Counted from the stretch's first letter, positions 1-6,945 are shown. The stretch: DNA of 64,000 nucleotides from Moryella indoligenes (GCF_030812885.1 NZ_JAUSTO010000005.1:1-64000); one strand, 5' to 3'. Made by a program: numbers and translations. The notes: a model not told the origin generated them from the sequence alone.

Positions 1-3
1 CGA

Positions 4-10
4 ACCTCCT
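4..10 (-). promoter_or_regulatory. possible ribosome binding site of a gene beyond the left edge
   Basis: Read on the minus strand the bases give AGGAGGT. A start codon would fall just outside the window, so a gene divergent from rplU may begin there. Nothing else of it can be seen, and the call rests on this one motif. Confidence 0.3.
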
Positions 11-120
11 GGTGTTGTGTTGTGTGGTAGCTTCATCATACCACGAGTTCGTCATCGGCTCTTTTTTATTGTCCTAGTTCATCTTACAATCATCCCTGTA
101 ATTCTGCAGATGAAAATCAC

Positions 121-149
121 TTGACATATAATTGTCTTTCCCTTATATT
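121..149 (+). promoter_or_regulatory. sigma-A promoter of the rplU operon
   Basis: TTGACA at 121-126 and TATATT at 144-149 are separated by 17 bases, an almost perfect housekeeping promoter. Transcription would start near 155, leaving a leader of about 85 bases before rplU. Bases 1-120 hold nothing else I can support. Confidence 0.8.
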
Positions 150-154
150 TATTA

Positions 155-239
155 AGTATGCCGCACAACGGGGCTGTAAGTTTCGCACAGTTCGTGCGAA
201 CGCCACAGTTGGCGAGTAATGATAAAAGGAGGTACCAGT
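155..239 (+). promoter_or_regulatory. ribosomal protein L21 leader-like structured 5' UTR
   Basis: Two tandem hairpins lie directly before the rplU ribosome binding site: TTCGCAC/GTGCGAA (182-188 with 194-200, 5-base loop) and CGCCA/TGGCG (201-205 with 210-214, 4-base loop). An L21 leader that senses excess r-protein is known upstream of rplU in low-GC Gram-positives; position and twin-hairpin layout fit it. The match is by layout, not by alignment to a covariance model. Confidence 0.55.
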
Positions 240-548
240 ATGTACGCGATTATTGCTACCGGCGGGAAGCAGTATAGGGTATCAGAGGGCGATATCATTA
301 AGGTTGAGAAACTCGGAGTGGAAGCAGGCCAGACAGTTACGTTTGATCAGGTTCTCGCTGTAAACAACGGTGAGCTTGCCATCGGAACCCCGACTGTATC
401 CGGAGCCAGCGTTTCCGCAACTGTTCTCAGAGAGGCGAAAGACAGAAAAGTCATCGTCTACAAGTACAAGGCAAAGCTTGGCTATCACAAGAAGAACGGT
501 CACAGACAGCTCTATACTCAGGTTAAGATCGACAAGATCAATGCCTGA
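240..548 (+). CDS. rplU: 50S ribosomal protein L21
   Basis: Structural protein of the large ribosomal subunit that contacts 23S rRNA. The 102-residue product has the usual L21 start (MYAIIATGGKQYRV) and the family's C-terminal basic segment (YKAKLGYHKKNGHRQ). The start at 240 is chosen because AAGGAGG at 226-232 sits 7 bases upstream; an in-frame start at 219 would lack a binding site. It opens the rplU-prp-rpmA operon common to Firmicutes and is probably autoregulated through the hairpin leader in front of it. Confidence 0.97.
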   Translation: MYAIIATGGKQYRVSEGDIIKVEKLGVEAGQTVTFDQVLAVNNGELAIGTPTVSGASVSATVLREAKDRKVIVYKYKAKLGYHKKNGHRQLYTQVKIDKINA

Positions 549-553
549 GCACT

Positions 554-883
554 ATGATCGAAATACAGCTTTTTAAAGATGCGCAGGGCAGGACTTACGG
601 CTTTCGCTCGGAGGGGCACGCAGACTATGATGATTTCGGAAGAGATATTGTCTGCGCTGCAGTTTCCGTGCTGGAACTGAATCTTGCAAATTCTACCTCT
701 CAATTTACTTCTGCGCGTTTTTCCTGTCAGGTCAATGAGAAAAACGGTACCTTTGAGTATCGACTCGCTGATGTGGAAGACAGAGAGGCCGGACTTCTCC
801 TCTCATCCTGTCTGCTCGGACTGGAGAGCATAGGGAAGGAGTACGGAAGTAACTACTTAACGATTAGAGATCAGGAGGTGTAA
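554..883 (+). CDS. prp: ribosomal-processing cysteine protease Prp (YsxB)
   Basis: Cysteine protease that removes the N-terminal extension of ribosomal protein L27 so that it can function in the ribosome. The 109-residue protein carries the catalytic pair in the family's exact positions: His22 in EGHAD and Cys34 in DIVCAAVS. It lies 5 bases after rplU and its stop touches the rpmA start region, so protease and substrate are made from one message. Identification is firm from motif plus context. Confidence 0.95.
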   Translation: MIEIQLFKDAQGRTYGFRSEGHADYDDFGRDIVCAAVSVLELNLANSTSQFTSARFSCQVNEKNGTFEYRLADVEDREAGLLLSSCLLGLESIGKEYGSNYLTIRDQEV

Positions 884-885
884 TG

Positions 886-1194
886 ATGTTGTTCACAATG
901 AACCTTCAGCTGCATGCTCATAAGAAAGGTGTAGGCTCCACCAAGAACGGCCGTGACTCCGAGTCCAAGCGCCTTGGCGCGAAGAGAGCGGACGGTCAGT
1001 TTGTTCTTGCCGGAAATATCCTTTACAGACAGCGCGGCACACATATTCATCCGGGAACCAATGTCGGCAGAGGCTCCGATGATACCCTGTTTGCAAAGGC
1101 AGACGGTATCGTCAGATTTGAGAGATGGGGCAAGTACCGCAAGAAGGTTTCTGTCTATCCGAAGGCAGAGCTTGCTGCAGAAGCGGCAGAGTGA
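886..1194 (+). CDS. rpmA: 50S ribosomal protein L27, with Prp-cleaved N-terminal extension
   Basis: Large-subunit protein whose N-terminus reaches the peptidyl-transferase centre. The body is canonical (HKKGVGSTKNGRDSESKRLG). The protein starts with an extension, MLFTMNLQLHA, before HKKG; in Firmicutes such an extension is cut off by Prp. AGGAGG at 873-878 best fits the ATG at 886 (7-base spacing) over the ATG at 883. The cleavage motif is unusual: the common form is NLQFFA, here it is NLQLHA. Length is 102 residues. Confidence 0.96.
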   Translation: MLFTMNLQLHAHKKGVGSTKNGRDSESKRLGAKRADGQFVLAGNILYRQRGTHIHPGTNVGRGSDDTLFAKADGIVRFERWGKYRKKVSVYPKAELAAEAAE

Positions 1195-1202
1195 TGAATA
1201 TC

Positions 1203-1265
1203 TTCGGCTTTCAGCCGAATAAATAAGCAGAGAGCCGGGCTTCATACTGTACAGTATGAAGCCCG
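1203..1265 (+). terminator. tandem hairpins between rpmA and obgE
   Basis: A small hairpin, TTCGGCT/AGCCGAA (1203-1219), follows the rpmA stop. It is followed by a perfect 30-base inverted repeat at 1236-1265 (15-base arms, no spacer; the RNA would fold with a GUAC loop). The bases after it (TTTCATACTTACATT) are only moderately T-rich, so it may attenuate rather than fully stop transcription into obgE. Confidence 0.6.
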
Positions 1266-1305
1266 TTTCATACTTACATTCAGAAGCATTCAGAAAGAGA
1301 GAGTT

Positions 1306-2592
1306 ATGTTTACAGACAGCGCAAAAATCTTTATTCAGTCCGGAAAGGGCGGAGACGGTCATGTCAGCTTCCGCAGAGAGCTCTTTGTGCCCGCCGGAGG
1401 TCCTGACGGCGGAGACGGCGGAAAGGGCGGAGATGTTATCTTTGAAATCTATGATGGCCTGAATACCCTGACAGATTTCCGCCATGTGCGAAAATATATT
1501 GCTGAGAGCGGTCAGCCCGGCGGAAAAAAGCGCTGTCACGGCGCAGACGGCAGGGATTTGATTGTCCGTGTTCCTGAGGGCACCGTCATCCGGGATGATG
1601 AGAGCGGTAAAATCATTGCCGATATGTCCGGTGAAAATCGCCGCATGGTGATTCTGCGCGGCGGAAAGGGCGGAATCGGCAATATGCACTTCGCAACTGC
1701 CACCATGCAGGCGCCAAATTATGCAAAGCCCGGTCAGCCTGCCAGAGGCCTTTTTGTGCGTCTGGAGCTGAAGGTCATCGCAGATGTCGGACTGGTTGGT
1801 TTTCCGAATGTCGGAAAGTCCACCCTTCTGAGCCGCGTATCCAATGCACGGCCTGAGATTGCCAATTACCACTTTACGACTCTGACACCACACCTTGGCG
1901 TGGTAGATCTCGATGAGGGTGAGGGCTTTGTAATGGCCGATCTCCCCGGTCTGATCGAGGGAGCCTCCAGGGGAATCGGTCTCGGATACAATTTTCTGAA
2001 GCACGTGGAACGGACCAAGGTCCTAGTTCATGTGGTCGATGCCGCCTCTGTCGAGGGCAGGGATCCCGTAGAAGACGTGCGAAAGATCCAGGAGGAGCTG
2101 CAAAAATATGAGGCACAGCTCCTCAATAAGCCGCAGATCATCGCAGCAAATAAAATTGACAGCATCGTTATAGAGGAAGGCGCAGAGGACCCGATCGAAA
2201 AGCTGCGCCGCGCTTTCGAACCGGAGATTCCTGTCTATCCGATATCGGGCGTGACCGGAGCCGGGATCAAAGAGCTGAAGTATGCGATTCTCTCTGTTCT
2301 GAAAACGATGAACCGGGAGGTCACTGTATTTGAGCCGGAGATGGAAATCGATTACGCAGCAGATTCCAATCTTCCCTATACAGTCGTCAAAGAAGCGGCG
2401 CATGTCTACGTCGTTGAGGGACCGCGCATCGAAAAAATGCTTGGTTACACCAATCTCTCTTCAGAAAAAGGCTTTGATTTCTTCCAGAAATTTCTGAAGG
2501 AAAGCGGAGTGCTCAGAGATCTTGAGGACGCCGGAATTGAAGAGGGCGACACTGTCCGCATGTACGGACATGCATTTGATTATTACAGATAA
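1306..2592 (+). CDS. obgE: Obg family GTPase (ObgE/CgtA)
   Basis: Ribosome-associated GTPase involved in 50S assembly and stress control. The 428 residues show the glycine-rich Obg fold (about 1-158, with GGDGG and GGKGG repeats), the G domain with P-loop GFPNVGKST at 165-173, switch I TTLTPHLG, DLPG at 212-215 and NKID, then the C-terminal OCT domain (about 350-428). The binding site before the ATG is only an AAAGAGAGAG tract. It stands downstream of rpmA as in most Firmicutes and is followed after 8 bases by yhbY. Confidence 0.96.
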   Translation: MFTDSAKIFIQSGKGGDGHVSFRRELFVPAGGPDGGDGGKGGDVIFEIYDGLNTLTDFRHVRKYIAESGQPGGKKRCHGADGRDLIVRVPEGTVIRDDESGKIIADMSGENRRMVILRGGKGGIGNMHFATATMQAPNYAKPGQPARGLFVRLELKVIADVGLVGFPNVGKSTLLSRVSNARPEIANYHFTTLTPHLGVVDLDEGEGFVMADLPGLIEGASRGIGLGYNFLKHVERTKVLVHVVDAASVEGRDPVEDVRKIQEELQKYEAQLLNKPQIIAANKIDSIVIEEGAEDPIEKLRRAFEPEIPVYPISGVTGAGIKELKYAILSVLKTMNREVTVFEPEMEIDYAADSNLPYTVVKEAAHVYVVEGPRIEKMLGYTNLSSEKGFDFFQKFLKESGVLRDLEDAGIEEGDTVRMYGHAFDYYR

Positions 2593-2600
2593 GGAGTGCC

Positions 2601-2900
2601 ATGACAAGCAAACAACGCGCATACCTGAAGGGGATAGCAATGACAACAGAGCCCATTCTGCAGATTGGAAAATCCACTCTGACGCCTGAGCTCACACAGG
2701 CGGCCGTAGAGGCCTTCCATACGCACGAACTGATCAAGATCTCCGTGCTTCAGAACTGCATTGCCGATCCGAAGGAGATGGCACAGGTTCTCGCAGAGCG
2801 CACGCACAGTGAAGTCGTGCAGGTGATCGGAAAAAAAATTGTGCTCTACAAACAGGCCAAGGAAGAGAAGGACCGTAAAATCATACTCCCCTCACGCTGA
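2601..2900 (+). CDS. yhbY: YhbY-type CRM-domain RNA-binding protein
   Basis: Small 99-residue single CRM-domain protein that associates with pre-50S ribosomal particles. The start (MTSKQRAYLKGIA), the GKSTLTPEL segment and the end of the domain fit the family, though the classic GxxG loop is seen here as IGKS. AAGGAG inside the obgE 3' end gives a strong binding site. It links Obg to NAD synthesis genes downstream, the common clostridial order. Confidence 0.9.
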   Translation: MTSKQRAYLKGIAMTTEPILQIGKSTLTPELTQAAVEAFHTHELIKISVLQNCIADPKEMAQVLAERTHSEVVQVIGKKIVLYKQAKEEKDRKIILPSR

Positions 2901-2913
2901 TACGGAGGAAGAA

Positions 2914-3525
2914 ATGCGGAAGATCGCGATACTCGGTGGAACCTTTAACCCCATTCACAACGGACATCTGAAACTTGCAGAAAACGCATGGCGGCAGTTT
3001 GCGCTTGATGCCTGCTGGTTCATGCCTGCGCCGACGCCCCCGCACAAGGACAGCCACATGATCACTTCCTATGCGGATCGACTCGCCATGGTGCGGGCAG
3101 CGCTGGAACCCTTCCCCTGCTTCGAGGCCTCTGATTTCGAGGCGCAGCGCAGCGGAAAGTCCTATACCAGCGACACGCTCAGGGAACTGGCTGCCCGTTA
3201 CCCGGAAATCTCTTTTTCCTTTGTGCTGGGGGCAGACTCCTTCTATGAGATCGAGAGCTGGCACTGTCCGGAGCTTATTTTAAAGTACGCCGGCCTCATT
3301 GTGGCAGACAGAGATTACAGCAAAAATCATGAGTCTCTCTCCGCGCACGCAGAGCATCTCCGCGCACGCTACCATGCCCGCATTGATTTTATTCATGCGG
3401 AAGAGGTTGATATCTCCTCTGAGCACATACGCCGCCTCTTTGCCTCCGGACGAGGCGGAGCAGAGCGTCTGATTCCGTCTGCAGTCTACGACTATATCCG
3501 TGCGCACCATCTGTATGGGCAGTAG
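2914..3525 (+). CDS. nadD: nicotinate-nucleotide adenylyltransferase
   Basis: Transfers AMP from ATP to nicotinate mononucleotide, making deamido-NAD in NAD biosynthesis. The 203-residue product has the nucleotidyltransferase signature GTFNPIHNGH at 9-18 and the C-terminal ISSEHIRR, equal to the family's ISSTxIR. The ATG at 2914 is preceded by GGAGGA with 4-base spacing; the frame is open further upstream but without a suitable start. It overlaps the open frame leading into yqeK. Confidence 0.95.
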   Translation: MRKIAILGGTFNPIHNGHLKLAENAWRQFALDACWFMPAPTPPHKDSHMITSYADRLAMVRAALEPFPCFEASDFEAQRSGKSYTSDTLRELAARYPEISFSFVLGADSFYEIESWHCPELILKYAGLIVADRDYSKNHESLSAHAEHLRARYHARIDFIHAEEVDISSEHIRRLFASGRGGAERLIPSAVYDYIRAHHLYGQ

Positions 3526-3559
3526 GGATCTTTTCTCTTTTATACGGGAACAAAACAAG

Positions 3560-4159
3560 ATGAACAGAGATGAACTGAACAGAATAAGAGAGCTGCTCTA
3601 CCAGAGCCTGAGCTCCTCAAGATATCAGCACAGCCTCGGTGTCGCCTATACCGCCGCCTGCCTCGCAATGCGCTACGGCGCAGACCCGGAACCGGCGGAG
3701 CTCGCGGGCCTTCTGCACGACTGCGCCAAAGAATACAGGGAGGAGGAGCTGCTCAGGATCGGAACGCAGTGTAATATTATATTCTCTGCCGCCGAGCTCG
3801 CCGCTCCTCAGGTGCTACATGCGATCATCGGCCCCTGTATCGCGGAGCAAAAATATCATATCAGCTCTCCGGAAATATTGTCTGCAATACGCTGGCACAC
3901 CACCGGAAAAGAGAATATGTCCCTGCTCGAAAAAATCATATTTACAGCAGACTATATCGAGCCAAACCGGGATCACGCCCCTAATCTCTCTGAGATGCGG
4001 GCTCTGGCCTTTCAGGATCTCACGCAGTGCGTATTTCGAATCACTGAGGATACCCTTCGCTTTCTGAAAACACGGAACACAGCAGCAGATCCCATGACAC
4101 AGCGTTGCTATTTGTGGTTAAAGGAGAATGGAAATTATGACAACACAGGAAATCGTTAA
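3560..4159 (+). CDS. yqeK: YqeK-type HD-domain hydrolase (Ap4A hydrolase)
   Basis: Metal-dependent HD phosphohydrolase; the family cleaves diadenosine tetraphosphate symmetrically. Metal-binding residues are visible: His24 in RYQHS and the HD pair His53-Asp54 in LLHDCAKEY. I prefer the ATG at 3560 (199 residues, MNRDELNRIR) because homologues begin like this; an in-frame start at 3500 would run into nadD. The binding site is weak. It sits in the usual nadD-yqeK-rsfS order. Confidence 0.9.
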   Translation: MNRDELNRIRELLYQSLSSSRYQHSLGVAYTAACLAMRYGADPEPAELAGLLHDCAKEYREEELLRIGTQCNIIFSAAELAAPQVLHAIIGPCIAEQKYHISSPEILSAIRWHTTGKENMSLLEKIIFTADYIEPNRDHAPNLSEMRALAFQDLTQCVFRITEDTLRFLKTRNTAADPMTQRCYLWLKENGNYDNTGNR

Positions 4160-4487
4160 GACTGCAGTCAAAATTATGGAGGATAAGAAGGGCAGCGAGA
4201 TCAAGGTAATTGATATCTCCAAGGTCTCTGTTATCGCAGATTATTTCATCCTTGTCAGCGGCAGCAACCGCAATCAGACCCAGGCCATCGCAGATGAGAT
4301 CGAGATGCAGCTCGGAAGAGAGGGGATAGAGGCAAAGCAGAAGGAAGGCTACAGCAGTGGAACCTGGATTCTTCTTGATTACCGCGATGTCGTCATTCAT
4401 ATCTTTAACAGCGAGGATCGCAGATTCTATAATCTTGAGAGAATATGGACCGACGGAACCATCGTTGATGGGCCGGAGAGGCTTTAA
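4137..4487 (+). CDS. rsfS: ribosomal silencing factor RsfS
   Basis: Binds ribosomal protein L14 and blocks joining of the subunits, slowing translation in starvation. The 116-residue product shows the family core (EIKVIDISKVSVIADYF, then WILLDYRDVVIHIF). Of two in-frame ATGs, the one at 4137 lies 10 bases after GGAG and the one at 4128 only 1 base after it, so 4137 is used. The gene overlaps the end of yqeK and closes the plus-strand operon. Confidence 0.95.
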   Translation: MTTQEIVKTAVKIMEDKKGSEIKVIDISKVSVIADYFILVSGSNRNQTQAIADEIEMQLGREGIEAKQKEGYSSGTWILLDYRDVVIHIFNSEDRRFYNLERIWTDGTIVDGPERL

Positions 4488-4527
4488 TTTTTTTTTACAC
4501 AATAGCATTACACATACGGTCAGAAAA

Positions 4528-4554
4528 TAAGCGCACGCCTTCCGCGTGCGCTTA
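4528..4554. terminator. bidirectional terminator between rsfS and lexA
   Basis: An 11-bp stem (4528-4538 with 4544-4554, GC-rich core GCGCACGC/GCGTGCGC, 5-base loop) lies between two convergent genes. T-rich bases follow on the plus strand, and A-rich bases precede it, so it can serve both directions. Confidence 0.75.
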
Positions 4555-4589
4555 TCTATATTATTTACATTTTCTCCTGATTATTATAC

Positions 4590-5216
4590 TCAGTGGCGAA
4601 AATAATCAAGGCGAATCAGCCCCACCACCTTGCCAAGAACAGCGACCTGTTCAACCAAAATTGGCTCCATGCTGTCATTCTCCGGCTGAAGGCGATAGTA
4701 GCCCTTCTCCTTATAAAAGCGCTTTACAGTGGCGCCATCCTCCACCATGGCAACAACGATCTCTCCATTTGCTGCTGTGTTCTGACGCGCAACAATCACC
4801 GTGTCTCCATCAAATATTCCCACGTTTATCATCGAATCCCCGCGCACCTTCAGCATAAAGGTTTCGCTGTTAGGCAGATAATCTGTCGGAATCGGAAAAT
4901 AATCCAGAATATTCTGTTCTGCGAGTATGGGCTCACCGGCAGCCACCTGTCCGAGAATGGGAATATTTGCCAATTCTCTCCGTGTCAGATTAAAATTGTC
5001 GTCCACGACCTCTATGGTGCGCGGTTTCGTGGGATCCTTTCGAATATAACCGTTCTTTTCAAGACTCTCCAGATGTGCATGCACAGAAGAAGTAGAGCGC
5101 AGATGCACCGCGTCGCATATTTCGCGCACCGCAGGCGGATAGCCCTTGCTCAGTATCGTATCTTTTATATAATTCAGAATTTCCTGCTGTTTTTCTGTAA
5201 TTTTTCCCTGAGACAC
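4590..5216 (-). CDS. lexA: SOS repressor LexA
   Basis: Represses DNA-damage genes and inactivates itself by self-cleavage when RecA is activated. From the GTG at 5216 the protein has 208 residues, the normal length: winged-helix domain (about 1-65), cleavage bond Ala93-Gly94 in VAAGEP, catalytic Ser128 in GDSM and Lys165 in TVKRF. An ATG 69 bases further upstream would add an unrelated tail; GGAGG at 5222-5226 lies 5 bases before the GTG and settles the start. Its promoter carries LexA boxes, so it is autoregulated. Confidence 0.96.
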   Translation of the reverse strand: MSQGKITEKQQEILNYIKDTILSKGYPPAVREICDAVHLRSTSSVHAHLESLEKNGYIRKDPTKPRTIEVVDDNFNLTRRELANIPILGQVAAGEPILAEQNILDYFPIPTDYLPNSETFMLKVRGDSMINVGIFDGDTVIVARQNTAANGEIVVAMVEDGATVKRFYKEKGYYRLQPENDSMEPILVEQVAVLGKVVGLIRLDYFRH

Positions 5217-5267
5217 AGACGCCTCCACCTTTCCCTGAAATCCGATTGAATGACTGTTATTTTTATT

Positions 5268-5296
5268 ATAATAGCACGAAGACATCTTTTATACAA
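5268..5296 (-). promoter_or_regulatory. lexA promoter
   Basis: On the minus strand TTGTAT (5296-5291) and TATTAT (5273-5268) are 17 bases apart. The -35 element overlaps the first SOS box, which fits autorepression by LexA. Confidence 0.55.
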
Positions 5297-5307
5297 ACCT
5301 TTGTTCG
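5294..5307 (-). promoter_or_regulatory. LexA (SOS) box 1
   Basis: Minus strand reads CGAACAAAGGTTTG, an exact fit to the clostridial pattern GAAC-N4-GTTT. It overlaps the -35 region of lexA. Confidence 0.8.
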
Positions 5308-5324
5308 ATTTTTGGATATAATGC

Positions 5325-5338
5325 CAAACGTTTGTTCT
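5325..5338 (-). promoter_or_regulatory. LexA (SOS) box 2
   Basis: Minus strand reads AGAACAAACGTTTG (GAAC-N4-GTTT). It starts 31 bases from box 1, about three helix turns. Confidence 0.75.
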
Positions 5339-5346
5339 ATTTTCTA

Positions 5347-5375
5347 TTGACAAACATATGTTCGCATATTATGAT
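5347..5375 (+). promoter_or_regulatory. promoter of the yneA-like gene
   Basis: TTGACA (5347-5352) and TATGAT (5370-5375) have a 17-base spacer. SOS box 3 lies inside the spacer, so bound LexA would block RNA polymerase. Confidence 0.75.
5351..5364 (-). promoter_or_regulatory. LexA (SOS) box 3
   Basis: Minus strand reads CGAACATATGTTTG, one base from the palindromic CGAACATATGTTCG known in Bacillus. It lies within the promoter of the yneA-like gene. Confidence 0.85.
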
Positions 5376-5381
5376 GGCAAC

Positions 5382-5395
5382 AGAACAAACGTTCT
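5382..5395 (+). promoter_or_regulatory. LexA (SOS) box 4
   Basis: AGAACAAACGTTCT holds GAAC-N4-GTTC with perfect half sites, just past the -10 box of the yneA-like gene. It is 31 bases from box 3. Confidence 0.8.
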
Positions 5396-5464
5396 TTTTT
5401 AAAAACCCAAAATCATCAGAAACAGCATACAATTGAATTTCTGCAAATAAAAGAGAGGATTTCC

Positions 5465-5779
5465 ATGAAGATGAAAAGATCACACACCGCATATGTCTTC
5501 AGAAGACTGATCATGACCGCTTTATTTCTGACGCTGGTCATTCTTTTCTTTGAACATTCCGCGATTCCGGTACAGGCTGAAGGAAGAGAATCCTTTTCTG
5601 CACAGCTTCACTATGCCAGTATTAAGCTCTGTGCAGGAGATACCCTGGAGACAGTGGCCGCCAACTACAATACAGGAGATAATCTGAGTGATATGGAGTA
5701 TATTCAGGAGCTGAGAGAAATCAATCAATTAAACAGAGATAAATTGTATCCCGGCTGTTATCTCACTGTTCTGAAATGA
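5465..5779 (+). CDS. yneA: YneA-like SOS cell-division suppressor with LysM domain
   Basis: Probably a membrane-anchored protein that delays division during DNA damage. The 104 residues hold a basic start, one transmembrane anchor (about 15-30), a short linker and a LysM-type domain (about 51-103: GDTLETVA, YIQELREINQLN, LYPGCYLTV). YneA of Bacillus has the same build, is also divergent from lexA, and is SOS-induced. Here four LexA boxes lie in the shared intergenic region. The binding site is GAGAGGA, 5 bases before the ATG. Sequence likeness is modest, so the name rests on architecture and position. Confidence 0.75.
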   Translation: MKMKRSHTAYVFRRLIMTALFLTLVILFFEHSAIPVQAEGRESFSAQLHYASIKLCAGDTLETVAANYNTGDNLSDMEYIQELREINQLNRDKLYPGCYLTVLK

Positions 5780-5813
5780 ACACCTGTACTGAAGAGGAGA
5801 GAAGAGGTACAAA

Positions 5814-6875
5814 TCAGCTCTCCCTCAGCTTTACCTTATTCCTGGCACTGCGCCTTCTATCCTCCTGAAGCGCGGCATAATGTTTTCTCGTTGTATTAAC
5901 ATCTGTATGCCCCAGCACATCTGCAACAAGATAAATATCTCCGGTCTCATGATACAGATTGGTGCCGTAAGTACTTCGCAGCTTATGCGGCGTGATCCTT
6001 TTCAGCGGTGCCGCAGTGCACGCGTATTTTTTTACCATATTTTCAACACTTCTGACATTCATTCTTTTGTTCTGAAGGGAGAGAAAGAGCGCATCCTCCG
6101 ATCCGGCAGATGGCTCCAGAAGCTCTCGCTCCTCAAGATAATTCAAAAGCGCCTCCTCGACCTCATCTCCAAAGTACACCACCTGTTCCTTGCCGCCCTT
6201 TCGGTGTACACGAATTCCATCATTTTTAAAATCAATATCATTCAGATTGAGCCCCACACATTCCGACACCCGGATTCCGGTTCCCAGCAGCAGCGTAATC
6301 AGTGCAAGATCTCTCAATTTGGTTCTCTCATGATAAATGCGCTGACGCTCTGTGAGTTTTTCACCTGACTCCACCTGATCCAGCAGAAGCGCCACCTCAT
6401 CAATATCCAGACGTATAATTTCGTGTTCATGAATGCGGGGCATAATGACACGCGCAGCAGGATTATTGTCCAGCATTTCCTTTTGATAGAGATATTTATA
6501 AAAGCTCTTGAGCGAACATACTTTTCTCTTAATTCCCGTCTCGCGGTTCAGAACACCTTCTCCGGAGTCCTCCGGACGAAATTTCAGATATTCCATATAT
6601 TCCTCAAGATCCGTTGCTGTGAGAGCATTCAATGAACTCAAAGGTATATTACGAATTGCACCGCATCTGCGTATTTCCGGATTCTCATCCATCAGATACT
6701 GAAAAAAGATTCTCAGATCATAGGCATAAGCAATTCTGGTACGGGACTGGGTGCGCGGCTCAATGCCGCGAAAGTAGGTTCGACAATAATCTGGAAGTTC
6801 TGTAAGCAAATCCCGTAAACGCTGTATATTATCCTGATCTATTTTTTCGCTGTAGGAGAGTTTTCTGGATGCCAT
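5814..6875 (-). CDS. tyrosine recombinase, XerC/XerD/XerS family
   Basis: Site-specific recombinase. The 353 residues contain a SAM-like core-binding domain (about 40-135) and a catalytic domain with the full set of active-site residues: Arg202 (GTGIRVSE), Lys226/229 (HRKGGK), His297 and Arg300 (HKLR), His323 (LGHTDV) and nucleophile Tyr333 (KHY). Length and the N-terminal segment before the core-binding domain recall single-recombinase XerS (about 356 residues) rather than 300-residue XerC/D. There are no phage or plasmid genes nearby, so chromosome-dimer resolution is likely. A long palindrome lies 39 bases before its start. Confidence 0.85.
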   Translation of the reverse strand: MASRKLSYSEKIDQDNIQRLRDLLTELPDYCRTYFRGIEPRTQSRTRIAYAYDLRIFFQYLMDENPEIRRCGAIRNIPLSSLNALTATDLEEYMEYLKFRPEDSGEGVLNRETGIKRKVCSLKSFYKYLYQKEMLDNNPAARVIMPRIHEHEIIRLDIDEVALLLDQVESGEKLTERQRIYHERTKLRDLALITLLLGTGIRVSECVGLNLNDIDFKNDGIRVHRKGGKEQVVYFGDEVEEALLNYLEERELLEPSAGSEDALFLSLQNKRMNVRSVENMVKKYACTAAPLKRITPHKLRSTYGTNLYHETGDIYLVADVLGHTDVNTTRKHYAALQEDRRRSARNKVKLRES

Positions 6876-6913
6876 ATCGGAATGACCTTTCTGGAGTATA
6901 TAGAATCGCTCTG

Positions 6914-6945
6914 ACTATTCGTTAAACAAGTGTTTCGCGAATAGT
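6914..6945. repeat. 32-bp palindrome upstream of the recombinase; candidate dif-like site or operator
   Basis: Outer arms ACTATTCG (6914-6921) and CGAATAGT (6938-6945) and inner arms AAACA (6924-6928) and TGTTT (6931-6935) share one centre; 13 of 15 base pairs match. It can be read as two 13-base arms with an 8-base spacer, or 11-base arms with a 10-base spacer, the kind of layout bound by tyrosine recombinases. XerS systems keep their dif site just before xerS. The core AAAC-N4-GTTT also resembles a weak SOS box. The stem is AT-rich and has no T-tract, so a terminator is unlikely. Confidence 0.55.

Noticed and set aside
5814..6945. Integrase of a prophage or integrative element
   Set aside because: Flanks are housekeeping genes, no tRNA target, no att direct repeats, no excisionase, phage or conjugation genes; length and context fit a Xer-type enzyme.
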